DNA from: Hydractinia symbiolongicarpus
Taxonomy: Eukaryota > Cnidaria > Hydrozoa > Anthoathecata > Hydractiniidae
Length of the DNA stretch: 64,000 nt
NCBI RefSeq assembly: GCF_029227915.1
Contig: NC_079885.1
Coordinates: 17,309,001 to 17,373,000 of the forward strand
Direction: 5' to 3'
Both the position numbers and the translations under genes were made by a program. This document shows positions 19,474 through 30,741 of this stretch, one piece after another. The notes under the pieces are model-generated. The model worked only from the letters and a program-made list of their open reading frames with translations, ran no database searches and was not told where the DNA came from. Each line of letters starts with the position of its first letter. The first letter of the stretch is position 1.

Positions 19474-19740
19474 TCAAGGAGGAGAAAATTGTATAGCATT
19501 TAATTGTGAATATTTAATACAGTCTATCTCGTGACAGCACAAACATTCTACTTTTGAGGGATCCATCTCACATTTATCGCACAGGCACCATAGACCTGCT
19601 TTAACATTTAGGCGAGTAGGGGCAACAAGGTCTCTGGCAATGTTATTTTCTACGTCTTGAAGAGTCGGAACTAGCTCATCATTCGCTGCTCTTTCCGGCT
19701 CGAATTGAAATCTTAGAACATGCTAATTATTTGCATTCAT
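19474..19740 (-). pseudogene. second ballast-domain (P2RX7_C-like) gene fragment
   Basis: An 89-codon frame with one TAG after MNANN. Acidic N-terminus, then GLWCLCDKCEMDPSKVECLCC, which is the same cysteine pattern as the gene in the Kolobok-like element, followed by HEID. Only the first-exon equivalent is present. Downstream the sequence meets the Helitron-like end, so later exons are lost or were never here. No TTAA-flanked repeats were found around it. Confidence 0.7.
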
Positions 19741-19922
19741 TGCTATCTTAATGAAGAATTTTTTTAAGCAAAGGAAAAAAATTATAAATAAAACTTTAGT
19801 CGTTCGATGCGCTAGTCAGGGGGTTCGCCTAATAAGAATGCATATAACTACGTCACAAGCAAAAATGTGCTGAATAATGATGGTAGGCGATTATAGAAAG
19901 ATCAAAACAAACAAACAAACTA

Positions 19923-20396
19923 CAGTACACTCCCGATAATTCGAACCCCCAATAACTTGAACTTTCAGTAACTCGAACTGTTTTTGAATTCCCGTTGAAC
20001 CTTCACTAACACTTTCTCACAAAGATTACTGGATTACTCGAACCCCCGATAACTCGAACATTCGTTAAGTCGAACCATTTTTCCTGTCCCCTGGACAGAA
20101 ATTCCACCGATAACTCAAACTTCAGAGAAAAAATGAATGCACTCTCAATTTTAATTGACAAAGACATTACCGCTACAATGAAACAGAGTCACATTAGAAC
20201 TTTTTTTCTGTGATGTATAACTATGACTGTATACCTTTCTTGTTAGAATAGAAAAGAAAAAATACTTTTAATAACTCGAACTATTTTCACTTATCGGCCA
20301 AAGTTCGAGTTATCGAACGCCCCGGTAAGTCGAACATTCGATAACTCAAACTATTTCTTTGGTCCCTTGGAGGTTCGAGTTATCGGGAGTGTACTG
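19923..20396. mobile_element. pogo/Tigger-type MITE, 474 bp
   Basis: Flanked by TA (19921-19922 and 20397-20398). The ends are inverted CAGTACACTCCCGATAA.TCGA repeats with many internal copies of AACTCGAAC-type blocks. These are the hallmarks of Tigger/pogo non-autonomous elements of the Tc1/mariner group. No coding capacity. Confidence 0.88.
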
Positions 20397-21020
20397 TATT
20401 ATTTTTAATTTGTCAGATTCAGATTCAGAAAGTTTTCCAAATCCTGATGAACTGGCAGGTATACTGGGGTAGGAAAGTTCTCTTTTCTTGGATACAATTT
20501 CACTGTACTAAATTAAAAAGAAATCTCGTGATGACAGCAGCTGTCCTATTACCCTGTGAATTTCATTTTGTGCGTTAGAAAATTGATCCACAATAGAAAT
20601 TGATTTTTCATTAAAAAGGAGCTTGAATGCAGCCACATGGTACCAAGCCACGAAAGTATTTCAAAAAAATTCTAAATTCTAAATTAGGCATAAAGGCCTT
20701 CTGCTTGAGTGAAATGTATAGAAAAAAACAAAAGGACCCGAAGAAAGGCATTCCTCATGGGGAAGTGGAGGATGTGCGAGCAATCTTTTAGGCGAAAATT
20801 TACTAGGGGCAATTTTAATAGGGGATTCATCGGAATCGGGGAATATTCTCCGGATGATAAGAAATTTTAAAAACAAAAAAAAGCAAGTACAAAATCTGAA
20901 AGTTTTCAGCGCTATGCTATTGCTGGATGGTTAACCAACTTTTTACCATTTTTTACAGTTCCATTCAGCACTTTAGATAATGGAGAGGACTACACTATTA
21001 GCTTTTTATTCCGTAAAAAA

Positions 21021-21334
21021 ATGGCAGAGAATTTTGAATCTACCGAAATAGGCATTTCAAATGATTCAAACACACTATGCGATGAAAGTATCCTGACCAT
21101 TAGTTCTGCCGCGAAGGGTGAACTAAAATATCGCACTACTTTGTGTGTGATTTAATTAAAGACTCCACTTGCGACTGGTTATTATATTCCCCGTTGTATG
21201 CCATGTCGGAACTCAAAATTGCAGTCTCTGCGCGGAGAAAACAAAACTGCAAACAAAAAATGTACGTTATTAAAAACTCCGAAGAAAATCTTTCGTACGG
21301 CTGTCCGGTTACGGTGACTTTCTTTCGTCACCTG
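21021..21334 (+). other. possible exon of unknown gene
   Basis: ATG at 21021 opens an acidic/Ser-rich stretch (MAENFESTEIGISNDSN). A frame change near 21145 leads to CDWLLYSPLYAMSELKIAV and on to a strong donor (CACCTG|GTAAGC, exon end 21334). No downstream exon or family was recognised. Codon-like composition and the donor are the only support. Confidence 0.25.
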
Positions 21335-21531
21335 GTAAGCTGAAAATATTTTTGACCAACTTAACTCTTTAATTTGAAGATTCATTAAGGTTTGCATTTG
21401 TTAAGATTTGATGGAACGTCAAATAAAGAAGTACCTGGACGGCTGATTAGAAAGCATAGGCGCTGGACGTGAGACCGCAATAAAAGTAGATACAAAAAAA
21501 GATAGTAAAAGATAGTAAATGATTATCTAGG

Positions 21532-21571
21532 TTTTTCACTCATAAACCTAATAAGGTTTATGAGTGAAAAA
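21532..21571. repeat. perfect hairpin, 18-bp arms
   Basis: Arms TTTTTCACTCATAAACCT and complement (21532-21549, 21554-21571) with loop AATA. Possibly a tiny foldback element. No T-run of a terminator context. Confidence 0.85.
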
Positions 21572-22125
21572 TAGAAGCACAGCAGCTTAGTCAGATAAGG
21601 CATATGGTAAGATCTTGAACTCCAAGAACTAAAAGTTTATTCTGCTAATTATTACATGGAAAACAGTTTTTGTTTGTTACCATAGCAAAAAATGCCAAGT
21701 GAAAATTTCTCAAATCCGTACTTGTTGATCATATGTATAATTAGCCAAATTCTATGCATGCTTGAAATTGAAGATATCATTTCTAAAAAAATTTTTCTTT
21801 TTATTTTTATCCGTGGTAATGTCACTTGTAATATGCTAGTGCGGGGTGCATTTTATACACAGTGCTTTTTAACAGTACTTGAGTTGCCAAGTTTGAACTC
21901 AAACTTTTTACTATTTTGAAAACAAAGTTTTCATTAAGTCAAACTTGCCACAACAATAAAAAACTAATTCATAACCAAACAGATAATATATTCAAAGCAA
22001 ATAAATTAAAAAAAAAAGAAGTAACTAAGTGAATAACTAATTAATCTTTTTTGGAATAGTATGAAAAATTCCACGTGTTTCTTAACATGTTGATAAAAGT
22101 CAAATATAACCTAAGAAAACGTAGT
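21572..22125. other. no gene seen
   Basis: AT-rich sequence 3' of the two-segment membrane protein gene. A 75-codon frame at 21692-21919 has no recognisable domain or splice context. Confidence 0.4.
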
Positions 22126-23549
22126 TTATGTTTTTAGGCCAGGAAATAATTTGTCTTTCTTCTTTTTTACCAACAACGTGAGTAGAACCACAACCAGACC
22201 AAAGACGAAGAAGATTCCACCAAACACCGCCAAAGCAATGTATCCTCCATTTGATGAATCGTTCGAAGTGGTCTAAACAATAACAAGATTACAGGAAAAG
22301 TTATTTAAGAAGAACGTAACCTGCTCTGTTTGACAGATTTACATGATCTGTTTAACAGATTTTCTTGCTCTGTTTGACAGATTTACTTGCTCTGTTTGAC
22401 AGATTTACATGATCTGTTTGACAGATTTACTTGCTCTGTTTGACAGATTTACATGATCTGTTTGACAGATTTACATGATCTGTTTGACAGATTTACATGA
22501 TCTGTTTGACAGATTTACATGATCTGTTTGACAGATTTACATGATCTGTTTGACAGATTTACATGCTCTGTTTGACAGATTTACATGATCTGTTTGACAG
22601 ATTTTTTTGCTCTGTTTGACAGATTTACTTGCTCTGTTTGACAGATTTACTTGCTCTGTTTGACAGTTTTACTTGCTCTGTTTGACAGATTTACATGGTC
22701 TGGAGCATAGGCATGTTTGAGTTAAGAACTGGTATTTCATACACAATATTCTTCTTCTGTGAGTTGGTCATGATTTCCATTTTGGAGTGTTTATTAATTT
22801 GTGGGGTGGTGGCAGCTTACAACTTGTCAGCTACTATTTAATGTGGCCTAAGGACACAATTTATGGAAAACAAAGAAGTAAGTAAGAAGTACTTTATCAG
22901 AACCATGGTTTGCCATCACAATCCCAACGATGAGCATGACAAGACCAAGCAATGAGGAAGCTGAACCAACACCAACAAAAATTTTCCATTTCTTTGCAAA
23001 TATAAGCAGCAAACCAAAATTCACTGAAATAAAATACATATCACGATAAGAAAAGTGATGCTTTGCTTGAAAAGCATATGGTCGAAACAACTATAGCTTA
23101 AACATTTAAGTAGCCTAAAAGCTGTAGTTAGCTAGATCAAGTTTATGACTAAATATATGATAGTTTTGGCATTAGTTTGTTTTGGCTTGTATTATATTGT
23201 ATATACAACACATTTGAGATTTTAATTTTTCACCGTTTTTCGTTTTACATATATAAGGCCTTTGATATAGATTTTATACTTTTAACACGATTTATAATGA
23301 CCGCAACATTATATTATATATCTTTCCAAATATAAATTGTCCTTTCTTATTTATGAATTTTGTTGTATTATATGTTTATAAAACTACTGAATCAACTACT
23401 ATCATCGTCGTACGGTAAAGCAAATACTCCTTATTTTCTTATTCTACGGAGAGGTGTAGGCATGCTATCTCAGACAGTAGCATCCACTGTATGGTAGTGT
23501 TTAGTAATTTATGCATTGCACAAAAAAAAAAACTTCACTTACCCTTCAT
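22126..23549 (-). CDS. small two-membrane-segment host protein, three exons
   Basis: Coding exons 23549-23543, 23023-22893 and 22272-22126 join with matching phases (1, then 0) using GTAAGT, TTTCAG, GTACTT and GTTTAG sites, giving 94 residues. After a short hydrophobic start and KKWK, segment 1 is GSASSLLGLVMLIVGIVMAN. A short polar loop (HGSDKTTSNDSSNGG) follows, then segment 2 (FFVFGLVVVLLTLL), with a cytosolic KKKKDKLFPGLKT tail. The two-segment topology and tail resemble the ends of larger two-pass families such as CD36-like receptors, but no ectodomain exons lie between. Intron 2 contains a 22-bp minisatellite. I cannot name the family. The middle donor (GTACTT) is the weakest site. Confidence 0.6.
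22322..22695. repeat. 22-bp minisatellite, 17 copies
   Basis: Unit about CTGTTTGACAGATTTACATG plus 2 nt. Each unit contains ATCTGT-TTG-ACAGAT, an internal inverted repeat, so single strands could form serial small hairpins. It lies in intron 2 of the membrane-protein gene. Confidence 0.95.
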
Positions 23550-24430
23550 ATTTCTCTACTCTCTTGACGAAAAACTAAAAAAAAGAAATACTTTTAATAT
23601 TTTTTCTCAAGCCAATAAAATATCTGTCCCAGATGACACAAGAGAAATGAACATTCATTGAAAAAAGGCGCGAAAACAATAAATTATGTATAAAAATAAA
23701 AAAGGCATATTGGAACCAACTCCAGCCCAGGCTACCTTTAGTTACCAGTTTTGATTTGGGTAAAATTACCTGATATGCCAAACCGTGACTAACTTTTTTA
23801 TTATTAAAATTAATTTTAGATTTATCACGGTTGTGTTTTATGATTATTTGAAAACGACTTTTAAAATGCATTTCACAAATCTTTTATCATCTGCTTCGTT
23901 TTCAAAACGTGAAAAGCAAACTATTAACAACTTTGTTCTTCACTTTCAAAAGAAAGTCAAATAGTTGTCAATAACCTCTTCAAAGACAAGAATGTTCGCT
24001 AATAATGCAAATGCAGAGGTCAGCAAAAAAAAAATCAACTTCGTTTCAGGGTTTGTTACGGCAGAATATAATTAATTCATTTAATTCATCCGTATGAACT
24101 AGTAAATTAAAAAAAGAAAGGACATTTAAAAACATCCGCAGAAATTCTTTTTTGGAATGAATAATAAAATAGTTTTAAAAGTACTGGAAACTAAAGTGTT
24201 AAAGAATTCGGTGTATATCACCTGTTCTAGTTACATGTTGTAAATTGAAAACAAAACAAAAAATAGAAAAATGGTTTAAATTGAGCACAACAGAGGCGAT
24301 AAATGTAGCGTGTTTTTTTTCTTTACAACTTTGACTCATCAATAAAGGAGGGGAAAGAAGAAATTTGACATGTAAAGAATGCATTGATTACAAATGGATA
24401 CAGTCAGAAAGCCATCACGCAAGTAGAAAA
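23550..24430. other. no gene seen
   Basis: AT-rich sequence upstream of the membrane-protein gene. Likely holds its promoter and 5' UTR near 23560-23900. Open frames here show no domain. Confidence 0.4.
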
Positions 24431-24955
24431 TAAAATGAAGAAAAGATGCAACCGAGACAATAGGGAAACTTCAGAGGAATTTATCGCATCAGCATTCCTA
24501 CCCTTCGTACCAGGTACCAGCGAGGTCCTTAGTCGAGTTTAGGGCAACACAAGATCAAATGCATACTTAACCATAAAGACTCCCTACGAAGCACTTTGTC
24601 TAAACCAAAAATCAAAATAAACCTGGAAGAACAAGGCAAAGTTGTTTACGAAATCTCGTCTAAAGAATGTGATGCAGTATATATAGGCGAAACAAAAAGA
24701 AAGTTCAAGCAACGAGTTCAAGAACATATGCGCGTAGTGAGAAACGGATATGTAAAGAAAAACGAAATTGCGGACCATAGCTGGAGCAGAAGACATCAGT
24801 TTAATATGGATGAGAAGAAAATCATTGACAGAGAATCCAGAACAACGGCTAGAAAGATGAAAGAAACTATCAACAGTGTAGAACGTGATAAACACATAAA
24901 CAGCATCTCGTATCAATTTTGTGAGATTTGGTTACCAGCCCTACAGAAGAAGTAG
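24431..24955 (+). pseudogene. Penelope-like element fragment: RT end and GIY-YIG nuclease
   Basis: The frame from 24596 has VVYEISSKECDAVYIGETKR..RVQEHMRVV, the GIY-YIG endonuclease core of Penelope-like elements (YEI..YIGET, conserved R and EH). Just upstream, ASAFLPFVPGTSEVLSRV and a DSLRSTLSKPK stretch match the segment joining the reverse transcriptase to the nuclease, with stops or frameshifts between. The rest of the reverse transcriptase is missing. No hammerhead core was found near it. Confidence 0.8.
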
Positions 24956-25969
24956 TTATCTCCATCTAGATCCGGTAATTATCAGCTTGTTCCTGTTTGG
25001 TTAATTTTTATGAATTTCGATCCTCTGCAATTATATAAATACATGCTCAACATCATTTTACTTTGCTGTTCAAGAAATAATAAACTTTCCAAAATAATAC
25101 GAATACTGAACAGACAAACCAAAATAATATCTTCAATAAATAGATTAATCTCTAACCTCTTGGTTCAGGCATTATATTGCTAGGGACTGCTCATAAGTTT
25201 CTTAGCTGGTTATTTTTAGCACCTCTATATAATTATTTTACCAATACAGTTGAAATTATAATTTTAATGGTAACGAATTAAGTGTGACAATACATCTGTT
25301 GAATCATACAATTCCATGTTAGCTGCATCTGATGACGACACTTCAAACTTGTGTGTTCCTTATAGATGACTTGCCAATGTTTACAACAGTTAAAAAAGTT
25401 TGCGGTTTTCTTTTGCACATTCGCAAGCATTTCTGTAGGTAGAAAATATAAACAACAGACCACAATAATCACAGAAATCCATCTAGAATAAGGAATATTT
25501 TTTAAGAAGAATTAAAAGAATATATTTAAAATTTAATTCTAGTTCCTCTTAAATCTTACGCTACCCAAAAAATCTATAATCTTCATTAACAGCCATTTTT
25601 CCCTGTGTCAGTCCGGCTTTTTTTACCTATACAAAAGTGCGCACATGCCCATTGTTCTCAAAATGAAATCAAAACAACTACGTCACGCAGAAAGTAGTCT
25701 ATGCCATTGCAATAAACTTCCTTAAAAGGATTGCTTTTGACATCTCTGCTCCTAACGATAACGTAGACCCAGATATATTTTCTGAACCAAATTTTGATTT
25801 TTACCTTGGTTCAGTAAATAGAAAAAGAGTTCAAAACGTGTCGAGCTTTTGTGCAGTGCGTAACGTGTAGCGTAACGTGAGGTGCAACGTGTGTGTATTT
25901 TTCAGCTCTAGGCCACTGAGTATAAGCTCTGAAAAACAACGGTGACATGGAGACATTTCCTTCTGAACT

Positions 25970-26029
25970 TAAAAAACATTAAAACGTGTAAGCGCATAAG
26001 GATGCGCTTACACGTTTTAATGTTTTTTA
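25970..26029. repeat. long perfect hairpin, 28-bp arms, 4-nt loop
   Basis: Arms 25970-25997 and 26002-26029 are perfect complements (core CATTAAAACGTGTAAGCGCA), with loop AAGG. Such long perfect palindromes are unstable, so it is either recent or under selection. Confidence 0.95.
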
Positions 26030-27056
26030 CGTTTTATATAGCTACTGACAGATTTATTCACATAATTAGACAAACGTGTTGATGTGGCTCTCTTATACCT
26101 TGTTGATTTGTCATAATTATGTCTTTCATATCTTGTTTCTATCAAAATAGATGAATTTATTTTTGTTTCTTTGACGCGCCTTTATGACGTGTCCTAGCCT
26201 TTTAAGGGTGTATCGTCTTATGACTCATCACAACTAAACTGACTCTACTATAAGTGATAAAGAAATAAAGATAATAATAAATAAAGTTATTTTCGTTTGA
26301 GGTACGTATTAGAAAATAACTACAAAACATGTATACGTTTAAATTTGCGGCCAAATTTTTTTTGATGTCATGTGAAATTTACACGAACTTAAATATGTAA
26401 ATTCAAGATGGTTGTCGGCCATGTGGCATATGGTTTTGAAGCTGTGATAGTCACACACTTGTTGTGGTTAAATACAGGTACTTTTTAGCCTTTATTTCAA
26501 AGAATTGGTTTTATGACACTAGGGAACTTTTTGTTTTTATATTTTTGACAATCCTTCACAAAAATTATGAAAGAAACGTGAATTTTTGCAAATTTTTGCC
26601 CCATCCCGCCATTTCAATGTTGAGGCTACTACATGAAAATCAACATGTAAATGCGATAATAAAAATTTAATTGTTTTTGGTAAGTTATGCCATAAATGTT
26701 ATTTTAATTAAGTATATGTATTTTATAGTGGCCTTGTTTTGTTTTAGTTCACCTTGAGTTTCATATGTCTTTTTATTCTGTCCCTCGGGAATTTCAGCGT
26801 TACTATAAATTTGCGCTGTCGTTTGAACTTTACTATGAACGTATTACCTGTACAACCTCATACCGCGATTTGAAGATTATAAGGTAACATGTGCTTAGTA
26901 AGTATTTTATTAGATTTGAAAAACTTGTAACATATTAATTATTCTACGTTATGATTCTTGTACAATTAGATTTTAACTGTAAGTTATTGTTTATAGCAAA
27001 TTTATTATCAAGATGAATCTGTAAACCATCAATCCTGTCTTTATCCTAAGGTCATA

Positions 27057-27135
27057 CATTACGTTACACACGTTACGTTACACACGTTACGTTACACACA
27101 TTACGTTACACACGTTAACGTTACACACGTTACGC
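27057..27135. repeat. 14-bp tandem repeat CGTTACACACGTTA
   Basis: About five imperfect copies with alternating CGTTACACACGTTA units. Each unit is itself a near palindrome (TAACGT..ACGTTA across junctions). Confidence 0.85.
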
Positions 27136-27169
27136 TGTTACGCTCTGACAAAGATACGTTAGTTCATAC

Positions 27170-27451
27170 TTGAATTCTGAAACAAAACAATTGCTCGTGT
27201 TGTCATGCCATAGTACAAACTATTGTTCACCAACATGGTGCAATGCTAATGACTCATCTTTAAATAAAGTGAAGAAATTACATTTTAACATCTTGGGTAG
27301 AAATACTCCAGATCTGAACTCTCTATTTAATTTCAACTCAACTATCCCCAATATTGCACCAGCATATTTGACTAATAAACTAACATTAATTAAATGCAAT
27401 CACTGTCTTCAAATAATTATTTATATAATTGCAATTGGGAATCCCCAATAA
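27170..27451 (+). pseudogene. probable LINE ORF C-terminal fragment
   Basis: A 93-codon frame with NYCSPTWCNANDSSLNKVKK and IPNIAPAYLTNKLTL. This resembles the post-RT C-terminus of CR1/L2-like LINE proteins (C-S-P-x-W, then klqk, then AP.YL). Short and isolated; moderate to low support. Confidence 0.4.
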
Positions 27452-27875
27452 AAAATTTTAACCCTATTTTCCTTTTTTTTAACTCAATTGAATAATTCAG
27501 AAAGTGGCCCCCAGTGGAAATATTATTCTGGGCATTGCCACTATAAATACATTATTACATTGTTGTTGTTGTTGTTGTTAGTTTGTCAGTTCCTGCGCAT
27601 AGTTAATCAAAATTTGAAATACGGCGCGCTTATTGGCTTTTAATAAACAATTAACATCGCGCTATGATTGGTTATTAGATTTTAATTTATTTTCTCAAAG
27701 ACGTCAACAAATATGGCGCATTCTTGGAAGTAAATTTTTAATATATTTTTTTGTTTATAGTATAAAGTGTTTTTGTAATCAAGCTTAAAGCTAAAATCTT
27801 GTAAAATTTGAATATTATGCTTACCAAATAGATTCAGAAAGACGTATTCTAGTCGAATTTTATTTTTGTATTTAA

Positions 27876-29263
27876 CCCTATTTGATATGGGCTTTTTTGA
27901 CCCTTGTATGTATGGGGGCGGAGGCATAAAGTGCCCGTGGGCTGTAACTTTTGTTCAGTTTGGTTTTAAGTGATGAAACTTGGCACAAAGAAGCATCAAT
28001 ATATTGTGACTTAATTAGGGAGAAAATATTTGGGTTGACATGTCATCACAGGAAGTGATGACGTCATATTGAGACAATGGTCGAAAAAAATATGTCTTTT
28101 TGAAAATTCTCGTTTTTTATCTTTTTTAAAACTATTTACAGTACTAGTCATTAAAAAAACTGATATGTAAGATATTATTAGGAACATTTACAGGTGTGTT
28201 GAAGACAAAGGATTTCTTTAGGGAGAAAATGGAAATCGGTCAGAATTCATTTTTTTTTTTTTTGAAATATCGATATTTGAGAACCTTGGTGTTAGTAGCT
28301 GTCATAGAATAAAACTTGGTTTATTTTTTATAAATATATTTACGTGTATTAAAAGGGTTACACAAAGTTATTTTAAATGTTCTATATATACAAGTAATAA
28401 ATAAAATGTCAAGTTCAATAAGAACAGTGAGTGTTAAATGTAATAACACACACATAAATAGCAGACAGAGTAGTGAGGAACGAGTTATTTTCATTGAGAG
28501 GCGAGTTCTAAGCCACGTTATTACAGTTCCATAATTTTTATTGTTTTTTTCTGACAAAATCTTCGCTAGCATAGATAGAAACTTGCTGCACTCGTCTCCA
28601 TTGCTACCAACTATCAATGGTGTAGAACTTCCATGTTCGATTTCCAAAATACGATGTAAATACTCTCTCTTTTTCGCTTGCTCGTGCCGCTGGAAAATTT
28701 TATGGGTCGCCTGATTTCTGGATACTTTGGAGTTGACGTGCGTTATTCTAACATCGAAAAATGCAGTCTCTCCTTTTCTCCAGAAACCTCGGGCTTTAAT
28801 ATATATAAAACTTGGTTTATCTATGCGCATTTACGTCAGTAACTACTCAATCAAGGCAGATTGGATTGACATGTGACGATGGAAATAAAAAATAAGAAAA
28901 TACAAATATTCCGGTCTGTAAATTACCAATATTCCGGTCTGCAAATTATACAGTATGCATATCGATATTGTATGATGACTTTTTGTCACTATCACATGCA
29001 TAACCACAAATTCATACACCTGGTTAGTTTAGAACACATTTACCTTCAGCATTATAGCAAAAGGTGATATGATCATCTGTATAAGTAATAATAAAGGACA
29101 CAGTGACATTGACACGACAATTTTTGTAAAATTTTTTTTTCTAATTCCAATAAAAGTTAGGAAAAGTCACAACATTTCAAGGAATTAAATCCAATAATTA
29201 AAAAGTTATGAGACTTTGAAAATGTCGCGGGCACTTTATGCCCACCCCCCATGCCAAATAGGG
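27876..29263. mobile_element. piggyBac-like element with TTAA ends, 1388 bp
   Basis: Flanked by TTAA (27872-27875 and 29264-29267), with CCCTATTTG starting each end in inverted orientation and a subterminal inverted block GGCATAAAGTGCCCG. CCYT-type ends on TTAA are typical for piggyBac. Weak similarity of the two sides continues outside TTAA, so the true ends could be larger. No transposase inside; it carries a LINE nuclease fragment (28321-28830). Confidence 0.55.
28321..28830 (-). pseudogene. restriction-like endonuclease fragment of a LINE
   Basis: The frame has ARGFWRKGETAFFDVRI, the nuclease strand also seen in the 4.5-7.7 kb LINE (RDFWINGQQAFFDVRV). The continuation QRHEQAKKREYLHRILEIEH and STPLIVGSNGDECSKFLSML is also parallel to that element. 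No reverse transcriptase is present. It is a different family copy, diverged from the 4.5-kb element, enclosed in TTAA-type ends. Confidence 0.75.
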
Positions 29264-30447
29264 TTAACAAATACAAAAAATGTTAAAATAGAGTTGTTTG
29301 ATTTAAAAGATACTCAAATCGAGGGGAAATACAATCTTCATGGGATGTACTATCTCGTTGTCAATAAACCATGTGAGCTACCAGGAGAAGCTTACATAAC
29401 ACTTTCTGCATGTATTCTCTCAATATTTATATCCTTTCCTTGTTTATACATTTGTAAGTAAAGAGACAACTGTTAAAAACTTGACTAAATTTAATGTTTT
29501 AATAGCAAAAAACAAAAACGATTATACCCCACAGAATCAAAATTGATAAGTTATCGTGTCACCTCGCACGTATTCAAAAGGTGTCAAGGGAAGGATTGAC
29601 ATTGCAAAGCAAATCTTTTAAGAAAATACAAATTAACCTCATGCGAGACATGCAAAAATACATTTTACTTTATTCACGATGTACATTATGTGAAAAGAGA
29701 GAAGTGTTATGTCAAACTGTATAATATATAAACGACAAATAAACGAACTGTGAATTTTCTTTATTTGTCATGACGGCTAGTTTCTGACATTTTTTTCGGA
29801 GTTCTTGACTTCTGTACTGAGGGTTAGAACTATCTTTACATCCACCGGCAATTTCCTGTCATTAAAAATTTACAAAACATTACTTCAATGATTTCCTGCA
29901 AGACAAATGTTTAATAGAGTATTCCATAGACCGAAGAAATAAAATTTTTGCGAAGCAAAATTGTGGAGCACGTTTGCTACACGCGAGGTATACCAGGAAA
30001 ATTATTGAGATTCTCAAAATTTCGATAGCAAAAAAATCATATAAAATCAGCGTAAAGAAATAGGACTGATATTTTTGCACATAAAGCTAGGGTATTTTTT
30101 TTCTAATAAAACAAGTAAGTTTGGATCGAGGGGTTAAAGTATAAGTCTAGTAAAAAATGCAATAAGTACGGCTCGTCCCCCCCACCACCGGATTTTGACC
30201 CCCCGTCTTTCGGTCCAGATTATACGTCCGCCGAACGTGAACACACAAAGAGGAATATCCTGTGAACAAGAAACGGTAGTCGGCATTTTAGACACATATT
30301 TTACAGACCTAAAATATGCCTTATTTCTTTGTATTATAGATAATTATTGTATAAATAATTAATTAATTATTTTACAATTTTGCTTCTAATACTACTATAG
30401 TTGTATTTTAATGAAAAATAATAGTATTACAACGGTTTTATTAATAG
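29264..30447. other. no gene seen
   Basis: AT-rich intergenic sequence with poly-T runs. Frames such as 29880-30080 show no domain. A C-rich stretch CCCCCCCACCACC lies near 30178. Confidence 0.4.

Positions 30448-30741
<294 letters not shown>

Larger units (their letters stand above)
25850..27140. mobile_element. candidate non-autonomous element with inverted CGTTAC arrays
   Basis: Left array at about 25857-25895 (GCGTAACGTGTAGCGTAACG) and right array at 27057-27140 (repeats of CGTTACACACGTTA) are in inverted orientation, 1.2 kb apart. The long hairpin at 25970-26029 lies just inside the left array. No terminal duplication could be fixed and no coding seen. The element nature is inference. 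Confidence 0.35.

Noticed and set aside
20442-20475. CTGATGA followed by GGAAAG as hammerhead
   Set aside because: Intervening bases do not form a stem.
22126-23549. Naming the small membrane gene CD36/SCARB
   Set aside because: Only two membrane segments resemble that family; no ectodomain exons and too little space for them.
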